In this document: positions 1 through 8,142 of the stretch, piece after piece
Layout of the letters: the number at the start of each line of letters is the position of its first letter
Position numbering within the stretch: position 1 is the stretch's first letter
DNA from: Chlorogloea purpurea SAG 13.99
Lineage (GTDB): Bacteria; Cyanobacteriota; Cyanobacteriia; Cyanobacteriales; Microcystaceae
Assembly (NCBI GenBank): GCA_016903695.1
Contig: JADQBB010000025.1
Location: forward strand, 1 to 64,000
DNA length: 64,000 nucleotides
Direction of reading: 5' to 3'
Made by a program: the position numbers and the translations under genes
The notes under the pieces: generated by a model
Told to the model about the DNA's origin: nothing
The model's input: the letters and a program-made list of their open reading frames with translations, nothing else
The model's database searches: none

Positions 1-220
1 ATAGTTTAGGTGGATACTCGATTAAAACGTGAATGTGATCTGTCTCGCCATTAAATTCTTGAATGTGAAAATCCATCTTTAAAGCCACTTCCCGAAAAGA
101 CTTCTCGATCAGGGCAAGACTATCAGCAGTGAAAATCTTGCGCCTGTATTTAGTGACGCAGACCAACACAATTTTCAAGTCCGAAAGCGAATGACGTTCC
201 CTGCGTAGTTGGCTTGACAC
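1..220 (-). CDS. tnpA: IS200/IS605 TnpA (Y1 HUH transposase), 3' part missing
   Basis: The reverse complement from a GTG at 220 reads about 73 residues before the window edge. They include VLVCVTKYRRKIF, the first strand of Y1 transposases, and DHIHVLIEYPPKL, which holds the HUH pair (HIH) that binds the catalytic metal. The family excises and inserts single-stranded DNA with a C-terminal tyrosine, which here would lie beyond base 1. An in-frame TAA just upstream of the GTG supports that start. Whether the gene is intact cannot be seen. Confidence 0.85.
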   Translation of the reverse strand, partial: MSSQLRRERHSLSDLKIVLVCVTKYRRKIFTADSLALIEKSFREVALKMDFHIQEFNGETDHIHVLIEYPPKL

Positions 221-270
221 TAATTACTGACTCATTTAAAATTAAGTACAGACTCATTTTAATATAAAAC

Positions 271-1479
271 ATGAAAGCTAGGTATCGCTACCGAATTTAT
301 CCTACTGACCAACAAAAAAGGCTCTTAGCCCAATTGTTCGGTTGTGTACGGGTAACTTGGAATGATGCTTTGTCTTATTGTGAGCAAATTTATAGGGAAG
401 GAGGAAAAAAACCTAAATACACCGAACTTTCCCAAAGATTAACCCAACTTAAAAAAATAGAAGAAAAAAGGTGGCTGACCGAAGTTTCTTCAATTCCCCT
501 ACAACAGTCTTTGAGGGATTTAGAGGCGGCTTATTCTAATTTTTTCAAGTCTTGTAAAGGACAAAGAAAAGGGAAAAAAATAAGACCTCCCCGGTTCAAA
601 AAGCGCTCTGCCAAACAATCCGCTAGGTTTACCGATAATGGTTTCCAAATCGGACAACACAATGTCACTTTGCCCAAAATAGGTAAGCTGAAAATCGTTT
701 GGGACAGAGATTTGCCTTCTATCCCGTCTAGCGTCACCGTGATTAAGGATGCCGCCGATCGCTACGAACTCAGCTTCGTTGTAGAAATCACCCCCGAAAA
801 ACTACCCGATAACGGGCAAGCTGTAGGGATCGATCTGGGTATAGCCACATTCGCCACATTCGACAGCGGGGAAAAAGTAGACGCACCCAAGCCCCTTAAA
901 AAGCACCTTAAGCGTCTGAGAAAAGCCAGCAGGAATTTATCCCGCAAACAGAAAGGGAGCAAGCGTAGGGAAAAAGCTAGGAAGAGGGTGGCGAAAATTC
1001 ACGCCAAAATTAAAGACACCCGCACTGATTTTCTGCACAAACTATCCACAAGAATCGTTCGTGAAAACCAAGCGATAATTCTTGAGGATTTAAACACGGC
1101 GGGAATGCTGAAAAACCGCAAACTATCCCGCGCTATATCGGATTTAGGATGGCGTACTTTTCGAGAGATGCTATCCGCAAAGTCGGAAAAATATGGTAGA
1201 GATTTTCGAGTGATCTCCCGATGGGAACCCACCAGCCAGCGATGTTCCTGCTGCGGGGAAATCGGTGGCAAGAAAGAGTTGTCGGTCAGGGAGTGGCGGT
1301 GCTTGTTCTGTAACGCATTTCATGACCGCGACACCAACGCGGCCCTTAATATCAAAGCCGCCGGAGGGCATTCGGAGGCTATAAACGAACACGGAGGGAA
1401 GGTAAGACTTTCTAAGAAGAAAGCACATCTCGATGAAGCGTTAACCATCTTTAAACCAGTGCAATTAACACTGTTTTAG
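271..1479 (+). CDS. tnpB: TnpB, RNA-guided nuclease of an IS605-type element
   Basis: This 402-residue protein has the full TnpB layout. The N-terminal helix-turn-helix/wedge part opens KARYRYRIYPTDQQ. The RuvC-like nuclease has Asp188 (VGIDLG), Glu272 (ILEDLN) and the DRDTNAA motif (Asp352/Asp354). A four-cysteine zinc finger (Cys325, Cys328, Cys344, Cys347) sits before the last motif. All catalytic and zinc positions are present, so it looks active. TnpB proteins cut double-stranded DNA next to a short target-adjacent motif, guided by an RNA made from the element's right end, and so help retain the transposon. It is divergent from the tnpA fragment. Length is typical of the family. Confidence 0.95.
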   Translation: MKARYRYRIYPTDQQKRLLAQLFGCVRVTWNDALSYCEQIYREGGKKPKYTELSQRLTQLKKIEEKRWLTEVSSIPLQQSLRDLEAAYSNFFKSCKGQRKGKKIRPPRFKKRSAKQSARFTDNGFQIGQHNVTLPKIGKLKIVWDRDLPSIPSSVTVIKDAADRYELSFVVEITPEKLPDNGQAVGIDLGIATFATFDSGEKVDAPKPLKKHLKRLRKASRNLSRKQKGSKRREKARKRVAKIHAKIKDTRTDFLHKLSTRIVRENQAIILEDLNTAGMLKNRKLSRAISDLGWRTFREMLSAKSEKYGRDFRVISRWEPTSQRCSCCGEIGGKKELSVREWRCLFCNAFHDRDTNAALNIKAAGGHSEAINEHGGKVRLSKKKAHLDEALTIFKPVQLTLF

Positions 1480-1533
1480 AGGAATCCCCGTGCGTTTACG
1501 GCGGGGATGGATGTCAATGCAGTACAATCTGAA
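1400..1533 (+). ncRNA. predicted omega RNA (TnpB guide RNA), 3' part with flank-derived guide
   Basis: In characterised IS605 elements the guide RNA is cut from the tnpB transcript. It covers the end of tnpB and the right end, and about 16 nt of flanking host DNA form the guide. Here the right-end hairpin (1484-1508) and terminal TCAA (1514-1517) are clear, so the guide would start at 1518 with TGCAGTACAATCTGAA. The 5' limit is arbitrary; only the hairpin and boundary come directly from sequence. Confidence 0.5.
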
Positions 1534-1563
1534 ACTAGGCAACAGTAAAGAATCGTAACAATT

Positions 1564-2049
1564 ATGGGCAGTAATCTCAGTGAATTGCTAGAACCGATCG
1601 CAGCTTGGTTTCGTAGTTTGGGAACACCGGAACCGATCGTACATTGGGGACACCCGGTAATGATGGGAATCGTAGTATTAGTTATGGGCAGCTATACCGC
1701 TTATGCTGGGTGGCAAAGCCGTCTCAATCTAGACGCGGAAGTAGCCGATAAAAACCGCGCCGACCACCGTAAATTAGCGCCGTTAATGTTCCTATTCATC
1801 GCTTTGGGATATACCGGGGGTGTCCTATCTCTGGTGATGCAAAAACAGCCTATCCTAGAAAGCAATCATTTCTGGACTGGCACAGCGGCGATTGGATTAC
1901 TGACGGTTAATAGTCTTTTAGCCTTAACCGGATTCGGCGGCGACAAGAAAGAACTATTCAGAACGATTCACGCCTATGTTGGGGCGAGCATCATGTTACT
2001 CTTACTCGTTCACGGTGTGTTCGGTTTAGAGTTAGGATTATCTATCTAA
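1564..2049 (+). CDS. DUF4079 family membrane protein
   Basis: A 161-residue protein with about four hydrophobic segments (near residues 27-48, 70-90, 103-121 and 135-155) and histidines at membrane boundaries (WGHPVMM, RTIHAYVG, LLVHGVFG). This matches the cyanobacterial DUF4079 family, whose layout resembles cytochrome b561-like four-helix proteins; haem binding is inference only. The gene starts 46 bp after the IS605 right end, so the insertion lies in its immediate upstream region and may have altered its promoter. A stem-loop follows the stop. Confidence 0.75.
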   Translation: MGSNLSELLEPIAAWFRSLGTPEPIVHWGHPVMMGIVVLVMGSYTAYAGWQSRLNLDAEVADKNRADHRKLAPLMFLFIALGYTGGVLSLVMQKQPILESNHFWTGTAAIGLLTVNSLLALTGFGGDKKELFRTIHAYVGASIMLLLLVHGVFGLELGLSI

Positions 2050-2062
2050 CATCATTAACGAG

Positions 2063-2093
2063 ATACCCGGACTCAGCTCGAGTTCGGGTATTT
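2063..2093 (+). terminator. stem-loop after the DUF4079 gene
   Basis: ATACCCGGACTC (2063-2074) pairs with GAGTTCGGGTAT (2080-2091), a nearly continuous 12-bp stem with a 5-nt loop. The following T tract is weak (TTTGG), so termination efficiency is uncertain. The initiator tRNA on the other strand begins just beyond. Confidence 0.6.
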
Positions 2094-2109
2094 GGTGATG
2101 ATGATTTAA

Positions 2110-2183
<74 letters not shown>

Positions 2184-2242
2184 TCGCTTTTCCTAGTATA
2201 GTTCTAAAATCGGGCAAATGACAAGGGGTAAAAAAATTATTT

Positions 2243-3199
2243 TTAGGAAAACCGCCCTAAGTAGACACCGAGTAGGATAGCAGCACCGAAGACAAGACGA
2301 TACCAGACGAAAATCCACATACTCTGATTCTTGAGAAAATTCAGTAACCAGGCGATAGACAGATAAGAAAACACGGTAGCCGAAATAATCCCTAAAGCCA
2401 AGGGGAGAATCTCAGCACTTTGAATCGTCGAGAGTACATCTTTAAACTCCACCAAGCCCGCCAGAGTGATAGCGGGAATACCCAGCAAAAAAGAAAATCT
2501 GGCGGCGGTGGCCCGTTGCAAGCCCATAAATAAACCCGCAGTCATAGTGGAACCAGAACGAGATACGCCTGGAATTAAAGCCAGTGCCTGGGCTAATCCC
2601 ATTAAAACGCCATCCCGTTGCGCAAGAGAATCAAAAGAACGTTTATGAACGCCCAAACGTTCGCCGAGGGCTAATAATAAAGACATGACGATCGAAGCCA
2701 TACCGATCGTCGCCATACTTCTAAACGCGGACTGATCTAAATCGGGCACTAATTTTTTCAAGAGAAGACCGAAGAAAACGATCGGTAAAGTACCGAGAGC
2801 GATACCCATAGCCAAACGAAAATCGTGAGAACTATAATCTTTGCTCCCGATAGCCTTGAGCATTCCCCCGGTAATTTTCAGTAAATCATCGCGAAAGTAC
2901 CACACCACCGCGAAGATACTTCCCAATTGAATCACAGCGGTGAATGTTACCCCCGGATCTCCCCATCCCAAAAATACGGGTACAGCTTTTAAATGAGCGG
3001 TGCTACTAATAGGCAAAAATTCCGTCACGCCTTGGATAAATCCTAAAAAAATCGCTTGAAAAGGATTCATCTGCGCGAGTGAAATCATCTTGGTCGTATC
3101 GGTTGTTCCAGTAGTCTTAGCCCATACCGATACGCTAAATGGCATGGTCAGGATTGCTCCCATCGCTATCCATAATAGCCATCGTAATCTTTTACCCAT
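2243..3199 (-). CDS. uppP: Undecaprenyl-diphosphatase UppP/BacA
   Basis: This integral membrane phosphatase recycles undecaprenyl diphosphate to the monophosphate carrier lipid for peptidoglycan and surface polysaccharide synthesis. The two family signatures are intact: GFIQGVTEFLPISSTAHL (residues 53-70, catalytic Glu60) and PGVSRSGSTMT (210-220, with Arg214). About seven to eight hydrophobic helices follow the family pattern. The protein has 318 residues, longer than the common ~270, because of an N-terminal extension of about 45 residues with a hydrophobic stretch (residues 7-27) that could be a signal peptide or extra helix. Upstream on the same strand is an SLH lipoprotein gene. Confidence 0.93.
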   Translation of the reverse strand: MGKRLRWLLWIAMGAILTMPFSVSVWAKTTGTTDTTKMISLAQMNPFQAIFLGFIQGVTEFLPISSTAHLKAVPVFLGWGDPGVTFTAVIQLGSIFAVVWYFRDDLLKITGGMLKAIGSKDYSSHDFRLAMGIALGTLPIVFFGLLLKKLVPDLDQSAFRSMATIGMASIVMSLLLALGERLGVHKRSFDSLAQRDGVLMGLAQALALIPGVSRSGSTMTAGLFMGLQRATAARFSFLLGIPAITLAGLVEFKDVLSTIQSAEILPLALGIISATVFSYLSIAWLLNFLKNQSMWIFVWYRLVFGAAILLGVYLGRFS

Positions 3200-3272
3200 C
3201 AGTTTCCACCTTCAAACATTGAATGATAAAGACAATAACATAGATTAATCTAGATAGCGTATGGGCTGCTTA

Positions 3273-4493
3273 CTATTGTTGAGTTCCAGTAGTATTGGCG
3301 GCTTGTAACGCGTCGGCTGCATTAATACCATCTCCTTGATAGCCAAAATACCAGAGGGCTAAAGCCGCTTCGGTTCTCGTCACGGGCCTTTTGGGTTGGA
3401 ATAGAGTAGTGAAACCGAAAACCCGGCGGATATTAGCCGAATCCCCGTTTTGAAAATCTCCATAAAGAGCTTTCAAGGCTCTAGAATCGATCTTATTAGC
3501 ATCTTGGAAACCCCAAGTTTGTTTGATGGTATCGATACTGGCTGCCGGTAATGCCTTTCTCATATCTAAAGGGACTTTCCAAACTACTAAATCTTCTCTA
3601 GTGAGTGGGGCGTTAGGGCGAAACAATAAATTACTACTGTCTCCCGAAAGAGAGGAAGGAATTAAACCCGCTTCCGCTAAACCTTGAATATAAGCGTAAT
3701 CAGGATCATTGGGTTTAACATCGGAAAAAGCACTCGTAGCATTTTTATCTCCCTGGCGAATTTGTTTACCCGGAGTAGACGCGAATAAACGATTATTAGC
3801 TAACACCAGCCACCTGGCAAAATCACGTCTGCTAATCGCTTTATTGCCCTCGAACACATTACCGTTACCCGATAAAACTCCCAAGGCTGATAGATTCTCT
3901 ATATACTTCTGCGTGTCTGGAGATAATCGAGTTAAATCGGTAAAGTTACCACCCGTGTTGATTGTTACTGGCGTTGTGGGTGTAATACTGGGTGTCGGCG
4001 AAGGTTGGGTGTTATCGGCACTCAGGGAGCGATAATCGATCGTGTATTCGGTACTGGGTGAAGTAGCGGCGATGGTAACAATTACTTCTAAATCATTTTG
4101 ACGGGCTACTAAACTAGTATTGGATTCGCTAAATGGTGTGATTATCTCCCAATTATTAACCGGTAATTCTTGGGTGTAAAAACTTTCGATCAAGTTACTC
4201 GGATCTGTGGATTTCCAACGAGCTTGACCTTGTAAAGCGCTCATAGTAGGGGCTACGGATACCAATTCCGCCCCCTTGTATTGAGGTATATTCGCAGGAA
4301 AAACATCCGGTAATGTAGTAGTCCCCGGTGTCGGACTTTCCACGCTCGGTGTTGGACTACTTAATGGGTTTAAATTACTATCGGGGGCTAAACTGCTTTC
4401 TAGGGTCTTGTTGCCGCTACAGGCGGTCAATATACCCAAGAAAGCGATCGCTATACCAATTCTAGAAATTCGTCTGTTTTTCACCACGGTCAA
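3273..4493 (-). CDS. Lipoprotein with SLH domains
   Basis: The 406-residue product begins with a lipoprotein signal peptide; the lipobox is LTAC with Cys25. A Ser/Thr/Pro-rich linker follows (residues about 35-65), then a small alpha/beta region (about 70-155), and a second Pro/Thr linker. The C-terminal half (about 185-390) holds two to three S-layer-homology repeats, recognisable from FSDVKPNDPDYAYIQGLAEAG and the RPNAPLTRED and RPVTRTEAALAL motifs. SLH domains bind cell-wall polymers, so the protein probably links a membrane to peptidoglycan. The ligand and function of the middle region are unknown. Confidence 0.8.
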   Translation of the reverse strand: MTVVKNRRISRIGIAIAFLGILTACSGNKTLESSLAPDSNLNPLSSPTPSVESPTPGTTTLPDVFPANIPQYKGAELVSVAPTMSALQGQARWKSTDPSNLIESFYTQELPVNNWEIITPFSESNTSLVARQNDLEVIVTIAATSPSTEYTIDYRSLSADNTQPSPTPSITPTTPVTINTGGNFTDLTRLSPDTQKYIENLSALGVLSGNGNVFEGNKAISRRDFARWLVLANNRLFASTPGKQIRQGDKNATSAFSDVKPNDPDYAYIQGLAEAGLIPSSLSGDSSNLLFRPNAPLTREDLVVWKVPLDMRKALPAASIDTIKQTWGFQDANKIDSRALKALYGDFQNGDSANIRRVFGFTTLFQPKRPVTRTEAALALWYFGYQGDGINAADALQAANTTGTQQ

Positions 4494-4562
4494 TTACTAA
4501 ACATTTGTTCTATCTATAGTGTAGCTTTTCGCCCTTCTCCTTTGAGTTCTCCGGCTCGAAGA

Positions 4563-5609
4563 CTATTTCAAATTCTTTAACTCCAGAGGTTTCACCGCTC
4601 CTTTTTCCGTGATGATTGCGGTGATCAAACTCGCCGGAGTAACATCGAAAGCGGGATTATAAAAATTAGCTCCCTCGGCGCAGATTCTCGTATCTCCCAC
4701 TTGATAGATCTCGGCGCTATCCCTCTCCTCGATCGGTATATCCGCACCGGTATCCAAGGAGAAATCAACGGTAGAAAGAGGCGCAGCCACGAAGAAAGGA
4801 ACGTTGTGCATTTTAGAAACCACGGCTAAAGAATACGTCCCTATTTTGTTAGCCGTATCCCCGTTAGCCGTAATTCTATCCGCCCCGACGATCACGGCGT
4901 GAATTAAATTTTTCTGCATACAATGGGCGGCCATGCTATCAGTAATCACCGTCACGGGTATTCCCTCTTGTACGCATTCCCAAGCGGTTAACTTCGCCCC
5001 CTGTAATCTCGGTCGCGTCTCATCGGCGTATACACCGGCGAGTCTCCCAGCGCTGAAAGCAGACCGAATTACTCCCAAGGCCGTGCCATAACCGGCCGTG
5101 GCTAAAGACCCAGTATTACAATGGGTGAGAATCGTTAACTTTTCCGGTACATCTGGTAATACCGATAAACCGTGTTGACCGATCGCTTTACAAGTATTGA
5201 GATCGTCTTCTTGAATATTTTTCGCCGCGCTTAATAACTGCGATCGTAGGGCCGACAGGTCTCCTGTATTCTCACCGGCGGTTTTTAACATTTTATCGAT
5301 CGCCCAGAATAAATTCACCGCCGTCGGGCGCGTTTGTTTGAGGGTAGCGCCTACTAACTCCAGTTTCTCCAATAATTCTGCTTTCGAGTCACCTTTATAA
5401 GCCATCGCCCCCAATACCATACCGTAGGCAGCGGCTACACCGATTGCGGGCGCGCCCCGGACGATCATCGATTTAATAGCGAACGCCATCTCTTCTACCG
5501 TGCCAACTTCCACGAAATTGTACTGATTCGGTAGGCGAGTTTGATCTATTAAGCGGACTTTACAATCATCCCAAACTACGGGATAAATGGAACTAGAAAG
5601 GGAGGTCAT
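4563..5609 (-). CDS. mtnA: Methylthioribose-1-phosphate isomerase
   Basis: This enzyme converts 5-methylthioribose-1-phosphate to methylthioribulose-1-phosphate in the methionine salvage pathway. The eIF2B-like fold is marked by [13 protein letters not shown] (residues 51-63), [14 protein letters not shown] with the catalytic Cys164, [16 protein letters not shown] (196-211) and [18 protein letters not shown] with the catalytic Asp244. The length of 348 is typical. No other salvage gene is adjacent. A TTGTAACAA palindrome lies 36 bp upstream of the start, in the region shared with the cpc leader. Confidence 0.95.
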   Translation of the reverse strand: MTSLSSSIYPVVWDDCKVRLIDQTRLPNQYNFVEVGTVEEMAFAIKSMIVRGAPAIGVAAAYGMVLGAMAYKGDSKAELLEKLELVGATLKQTRPTAVNLFWAIDKMLKTAGENTGDLSALRSQLLSAAKNIQEDDLNTCKAIGQHGLSVLPDVPEKLTILTHCNTGSLATAGYGTALGVIRSAFSAGRLAGVYADETRPRLQGAKLTAWECVQEGIPVTVITDSMAAHCMQKNLIHAVIVGADRITANGDTANKIGTYSLAVVSKMHNVPFFVAAPLSTVDFSLDTGADIPIEERDSAEIYQVGDTRICAEGANFYNPAFDVTPASLITAIITEKGAVKPLELKNLK

Positions 5610-5644
5610 GAACTGTTAAGGAAATTATCTTTTTACTTAAAAGA

Positions 5645-5653
5645 TTGTAACAA
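5645..5653. promoter_or_regulatory. TTGTAACAA palindrome, 36 bp upstream of mtnA
   Basis: TTGTAACAA is a pseudo-palindrome of the form TTGTNACAA, identical in core to the two sites at 5821-5864. Its place next to the mtnA start suggests mtnA control or a distal cpc site. This is inference from repetition only. Confidence 0.3.
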
Positions 5654-5820
5654 ATTCCCGTTCCTTGAAATATTTACCTTTGAGGGGCTTTATTAAAAAA
5701 TCATAAAGGTTTGTGCTTTTCTCGTCCTTATACCCTGTAAGCCATATCTAGAAAGAGTTTCCTCGGGTTAAGAATCGCCTCGAGCCTTATCAGTCCTAGG
5801 ATTGAAGAAGTGTGAACCGA

Positions 5821-5864
5821 TTTGTTACAAAAAAACATCAATAAACTTAACAATTTGTAACAAA
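5821..5864. promoter_or_regulatory. paired TTTGTNACAAA operator-like palindromes upstream of cpcB
   Basis: TTTGTTACAAA (5821-5831) and TTTGTAACAAA (5854-5864) are each self-complementary around a central base and are exact inverted copies of each other. Their centres are 33 bp apart, about three helical turns, so two dimers could bind one DNA face. The half GTTACAAA also fits the published RpaB HLR1 half-site (G/T)TTACA(T/A)(T/A). RNA pairing into an 11-bp stem with a 22-nt loop is an alternative. Confidence 0.45.
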
Positions 5865-6118
5865 CAAAGGCCTGATACCATTGTATAAAAGTAACTTGAG
5901 GGGATGAGAAAACAGAGAAAGGTTCGCCCAACAATCTGTTTAGCCCTATCCGACGATTTATGAGAAACTCGATCACATTTTTCAGGAAACTTAATGTAAA
6001 CTAAGAAATACTGAAAGATACCGAGAAAAGCCCTCAGCGATCGTCAGTAAGATCCCTCACAAGGGAAAAACCGATTAGATAAATCAACAAGCTCACCTAT
6101 CAAATAGGAGATTAACCA

Positions 6119-6637
6119 ATGTTTGACGCATTCACCAGGGTTGTATCCCAAGCTGATGCACGTGGAGAGTTCCTGTCCTCTTCTCAATTAGATGCTTTAA
6201 GCGCGATGGTTGCTGAAAGCAACAAACGTATGGATTCCGTAAACCGCATCACCAGCAACGCTTCCACAATTGTTGCTAACGCGGCTCGCACCTTGTTTGC
6301 TGAACAGCCCCAACTAATTCAACCCGGCGGAAATGCTTACACCAGTCGTCGTATGGCAGCTTGCTTACGCGACATGGAAATCATCTTGCGCTATGTAACC
6401 TACGCAGCTTTCTCTGGTGACGCTAGTGTACTAGAAGATCGTTGCTTGAACGGTCTCCGCGAAACCTATGTAGCTTTAGGCGTTCCTGGTGCTTCCGTAG
6501 CTGCCGGCGTACAAAAAATGAAAGAAGCCGCTATCGGTATCGTTAACGATCGCAACGGCATCACCCAAGGTGACTGTAGCGCGCTCGTGTCCGAAATCTC
6601 TAGCTACTTCGATCGTGCTGCCGCAGCAGTAGCTTAA
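6119..6637 (+). CDS. cpcB: C-phycocyanin beta subunit
   Basis: The 172-residue beta chain of the phycobilisome rod hexamers. Chromophore-binding Cys82 (AACLRDME) and Cys153 (GDCSALV) are both present, so two phycocyanobilins are attached. Asn72 in the GGNAY motif is the residue methylated by CpcM in this family. It is the first gene of cpcB-A-C2-C1-D, preceded by AGGAG and a long leader, and is followed after 65 bp by cpcA. It absorbs orange-red light and passes energy to the allophycocyanin core encoded at 41-42 kb. Confidence 0.98.
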   Translation: MFDAFTRVVSQADARGEFLSSSQLDALSAMVAESNKRMDSVNRITSNASTIVANAARTLFAEQPQLIQPGGNAYTSRRMAACLRDMEIILRYVTYAAFSGDASVLEDRCLNGLRETYVALGVPGASVAAGVQKMKEAAIGIVNDRNGITQGDCSALVSEISSYFDRAAAAVA

Positions 6638-6702
6638 GTCTTATTGACTTAACCGTTAATTGTAGGAAACTTATTGCAAGATAATTGGGAGATACCAAAA
6701 AA

Positions 6703-7191
6703 ATGAAAACACCTTTAACCGAAGCCGTAGCAGCTGCTGATTCTCAAGGACGCTTCCTGAGCAGCACCGAAATCCAAACAGCATTTGGACGTTTCCGTCA
6801 AGCCACCGCCAGCTTACAAGCTGCTAAAGCTTTAACCGAAAAAGCTTCTCAGCTAACTCAAGGCGCAGCCCAAGCGGTTTACAACAAATTCCCCTACACC
6901 ACTCAAATGCAAGGGGCTAACTACGCTGCTGACCAACGTGGTAAAGACAAATGCGCTCGTGACATCGGTTACTACCTCCGCATGGTTACTTACTGTTTAG
7001 TAGCTGGTGGAACAGGTCCTATGGACGAGTACCTCATCGCCGGTATCGACGAAATCAACCGTACCTTTGAATTGTCTCCTAGCTGGTACGTAGAAGCTCT
7101 CAAACACATCAAAGCCAATCACGGTTTATCTGGAGACCCTGCTGTAGAAGCTAACTCCTACCTTGATTACGCGATCAATGCTCTGAGCTAG
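6703..7191 (+). CDS. cpcA: C-phycocyanin alpha subunit
   Basis: The 162-residue partner of CpcB starts [20 protein letters not shown] and carries the single chromophore cysteine Cys84 ([13 protein letters not shown]). I chose the ATG at 6703, preceded by GGGAG, over an in-frame TTG at 6685 that would add six residues, because phycocyanin alpha chains start MKTPLTEA. The protein ends [10 protein letters not shown] as expected. A nested stem-loop follows the stop and separates the highly expressed cpcBA pair from the linker genes. Confidence 0.98.
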   Translation: MKTPLTEAVAAADSQGRFLSSTEIQTAFGRFRQATASLQAAKALTEKASQLTQGAAQAVYNKFPYTTQMQGANYAADQRGKDKCARDIGYYLRMVTYCLVAGGTGPMDEYLIAGIDEINRTFELSPSWYVEALKHIKANHGLSGDPAVEANSYLDYAINALS

Positions 7192-7211
7192 TATCAAGTA
7201 CATCTGCTGAT

Positions 7212-7270
7212 GGCCTGGAAAGGCAGGAGGTTGTTAGCAACTGGGTTGACAATCATCTGTTTTCCAGGCC
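7212..7270 (+). promoter_or_regulatory. cpcA-cpcC2 intercistronic stem-loop
   Basis: GGCCTGGAAA (7212-7221) pairs perfectly with TTTCCAGGCC (7261-7270). Inside the loop GTTG (7230-7233) pairs with CAAC (7238-7241). No U run follows directly, so it is more likely a partial attenuator or 3'-end stabiliser for the cpcBA message than a full terminator. Such segmental structures are known between cpcA and the linker genes and would lower linker output relative to CpcBA. Confidence 0.75.
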
Positions 7271-7302
7271 TTGCTATATCTATACATTTAAGGAGAAAAG
7301 CA

Positions 7303-8112
7303 ATGACCAGTTTAACGGCAGCTCAACGTCTGGGTTACGAACCATACGTGACCACGTCTCCGGTGGAATTACGCCCCAATGCCAGCGCGGGGGAAAGAGA
7401 AGCGGTATTACGCGCTGCCTACCGTCAGATCATGGGTAATGATTACCTGATGGAAAGCGAACGTTTAATCAGTATCGAATCCCTGTTCCGCAACGGAGTG
7501 ATCAACGTCAAAGATTTAGTCAGAGCATTAGCGCTATCGGATTTATATCGCAATAAATTTTTCCATAGCAATCCGCAGAATCGCTTCATCGAGTTGAATT
7601 ACAAACATCTACTCGGTCGCACCCCCTACGATCAATCGGAGATAGCCTATCACACCGATATATACAACGGGGAAGGATACGAAGCAGAAATCAACTCCTA
7701 TATCGATTCGCCCGAATACACGGAAAATTTCGGTGATAGTATCGTCCCCTATTATAGAGGTTTCGCCACACAGCGCGGTCAGAAAACCGTGGGCTTTAGC
7801 CGGATGTTCCAAATGTACCGGGGTTACGCTAGTAGCGATCGGAACTTGAAGGGAGCGCGTCTCGTCAGAGAGGTGGCCCAGAATAGCGCCTCACCCGTGT
7901 ATATCGCCGAAACCTCAGAAGCCCTAGCGGGAATTTCCGGGGGAGAAAGAGGCAAATTCTACCGCGTCAGAGTAATTCAAGGGGCGAAAAACCAATCAAC
8001 TCGTGTACGCCGTAGCGTTAGCGAGTATTTAGTGCCCTACGAACAGTTATCGAGCCGATTACAACAGATCAACCGCCAAGGTGGTCAAGTAATCAGTCTC
8101 GTATCAGCATAA
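7303..8112 (+). CDS. cpcC2: Phycobilisome rod linker CpcC2
   Basis: A 269-residue rod linker with an N-terminal PBS-linker domain (about residues 20-150; [31 protein letters not shown]) and a C-terminal CpcD-like domain (about 210-265; [26 protein letters not shown]). It joins distal phycocyanin hexamers in the rod. The N terminus [11 protein letters not shown] and the C terminus match the CpcC2 type. The ATG at 7303 follows AAGGAG at 7290-7295; an upstream ATG at 7210 would start inside the intercistronic hairpin and is rejected. cpcC1 follows after 30 bp. Confidence 0.95.
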   Translation: MTSLTAAQRLGYEPYVTTSPVELRPNASAGEREAVLRAAYRQIMGNDYLMESERLISIESLFRNGVINVKDLVRALALSDLYRNKFFHSNPQNRFIELNYKHLLGRTPYDQSEIAYHTDIYNGEGYEAEINSYIDSPEYTENFGDSIVPYYRGFATQRGQKTVGFSRMFQMYRGYASSDRNLKGARLVREVAQNSASPVYIAETSEALAGISGGERGKFYRVRVIQGAKNQSTRVRRSVSEYLVPYEQLSSRLQQINRQGGQVISLVSA

Positions 8113-8142
8113 ACTATATTCTTGTTGTAAGGAGAACTCACA

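Larger units (their letters stand above)
1..1517. mobile_element. IS200/IS605-family insertion sequence, left part outside the window
   Basis: A Y1-transposase fragment (minus strand) and a tnpB gene (plus strand) lie back to back about 50 bp apart, the divergent arrangement of IS605/IS608-type elements. The right end is readable. A GAAT tetranucleotide at 1482-1485 abuts a 7-bp hairpin (1484-1490 with 1502-1508), and TCAA follows at 1514-1517. In IS608 the GAAT guide pairs with the TCAA right cleavage site, so I place the element boundary after 1517. The left end is not in the window, so target site and full length are unknown. Confidence 0.85.
5610..6118. other. 509-bp mtnA-cpcB divergent intergenic region / cpc leader
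   Basis: No credible gene lies here; an 82-codon minus-strand frame at 5728-5976 resembles no known protein. The region must hold the cpc promoter and a long 5' leader, as is usual for cpc operons. It carries TTGTAACAA at 5645-5653 and the paired palindromes at 5821-5864. The cpcB ribosome binding site is AGGAG at 6106-6110, 8 nt before the ATG. I could not fix the -10/-35 boxes. Confidence 0.7.

Noticed and set aside
999-1428. Minus-strand frames inside tnpB
   Set aside because: They lie antisense to conserved TnpB catalytic motifs and have no recognisable product.
5728-5976. 82-codon minus-strand frame in the cpc leader
   Set aside because: It has no family resemblance, crosses the operator-like palindromes, and lies in a region expected to be an untranslated leader.
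7210-7302. N-terminal extension of CpcC2 from ATG 7210
   Set aside because: It would translate the intercistronic hairpin; the ATG at 7303 has AAGGAG and gives the conserved N terminus.
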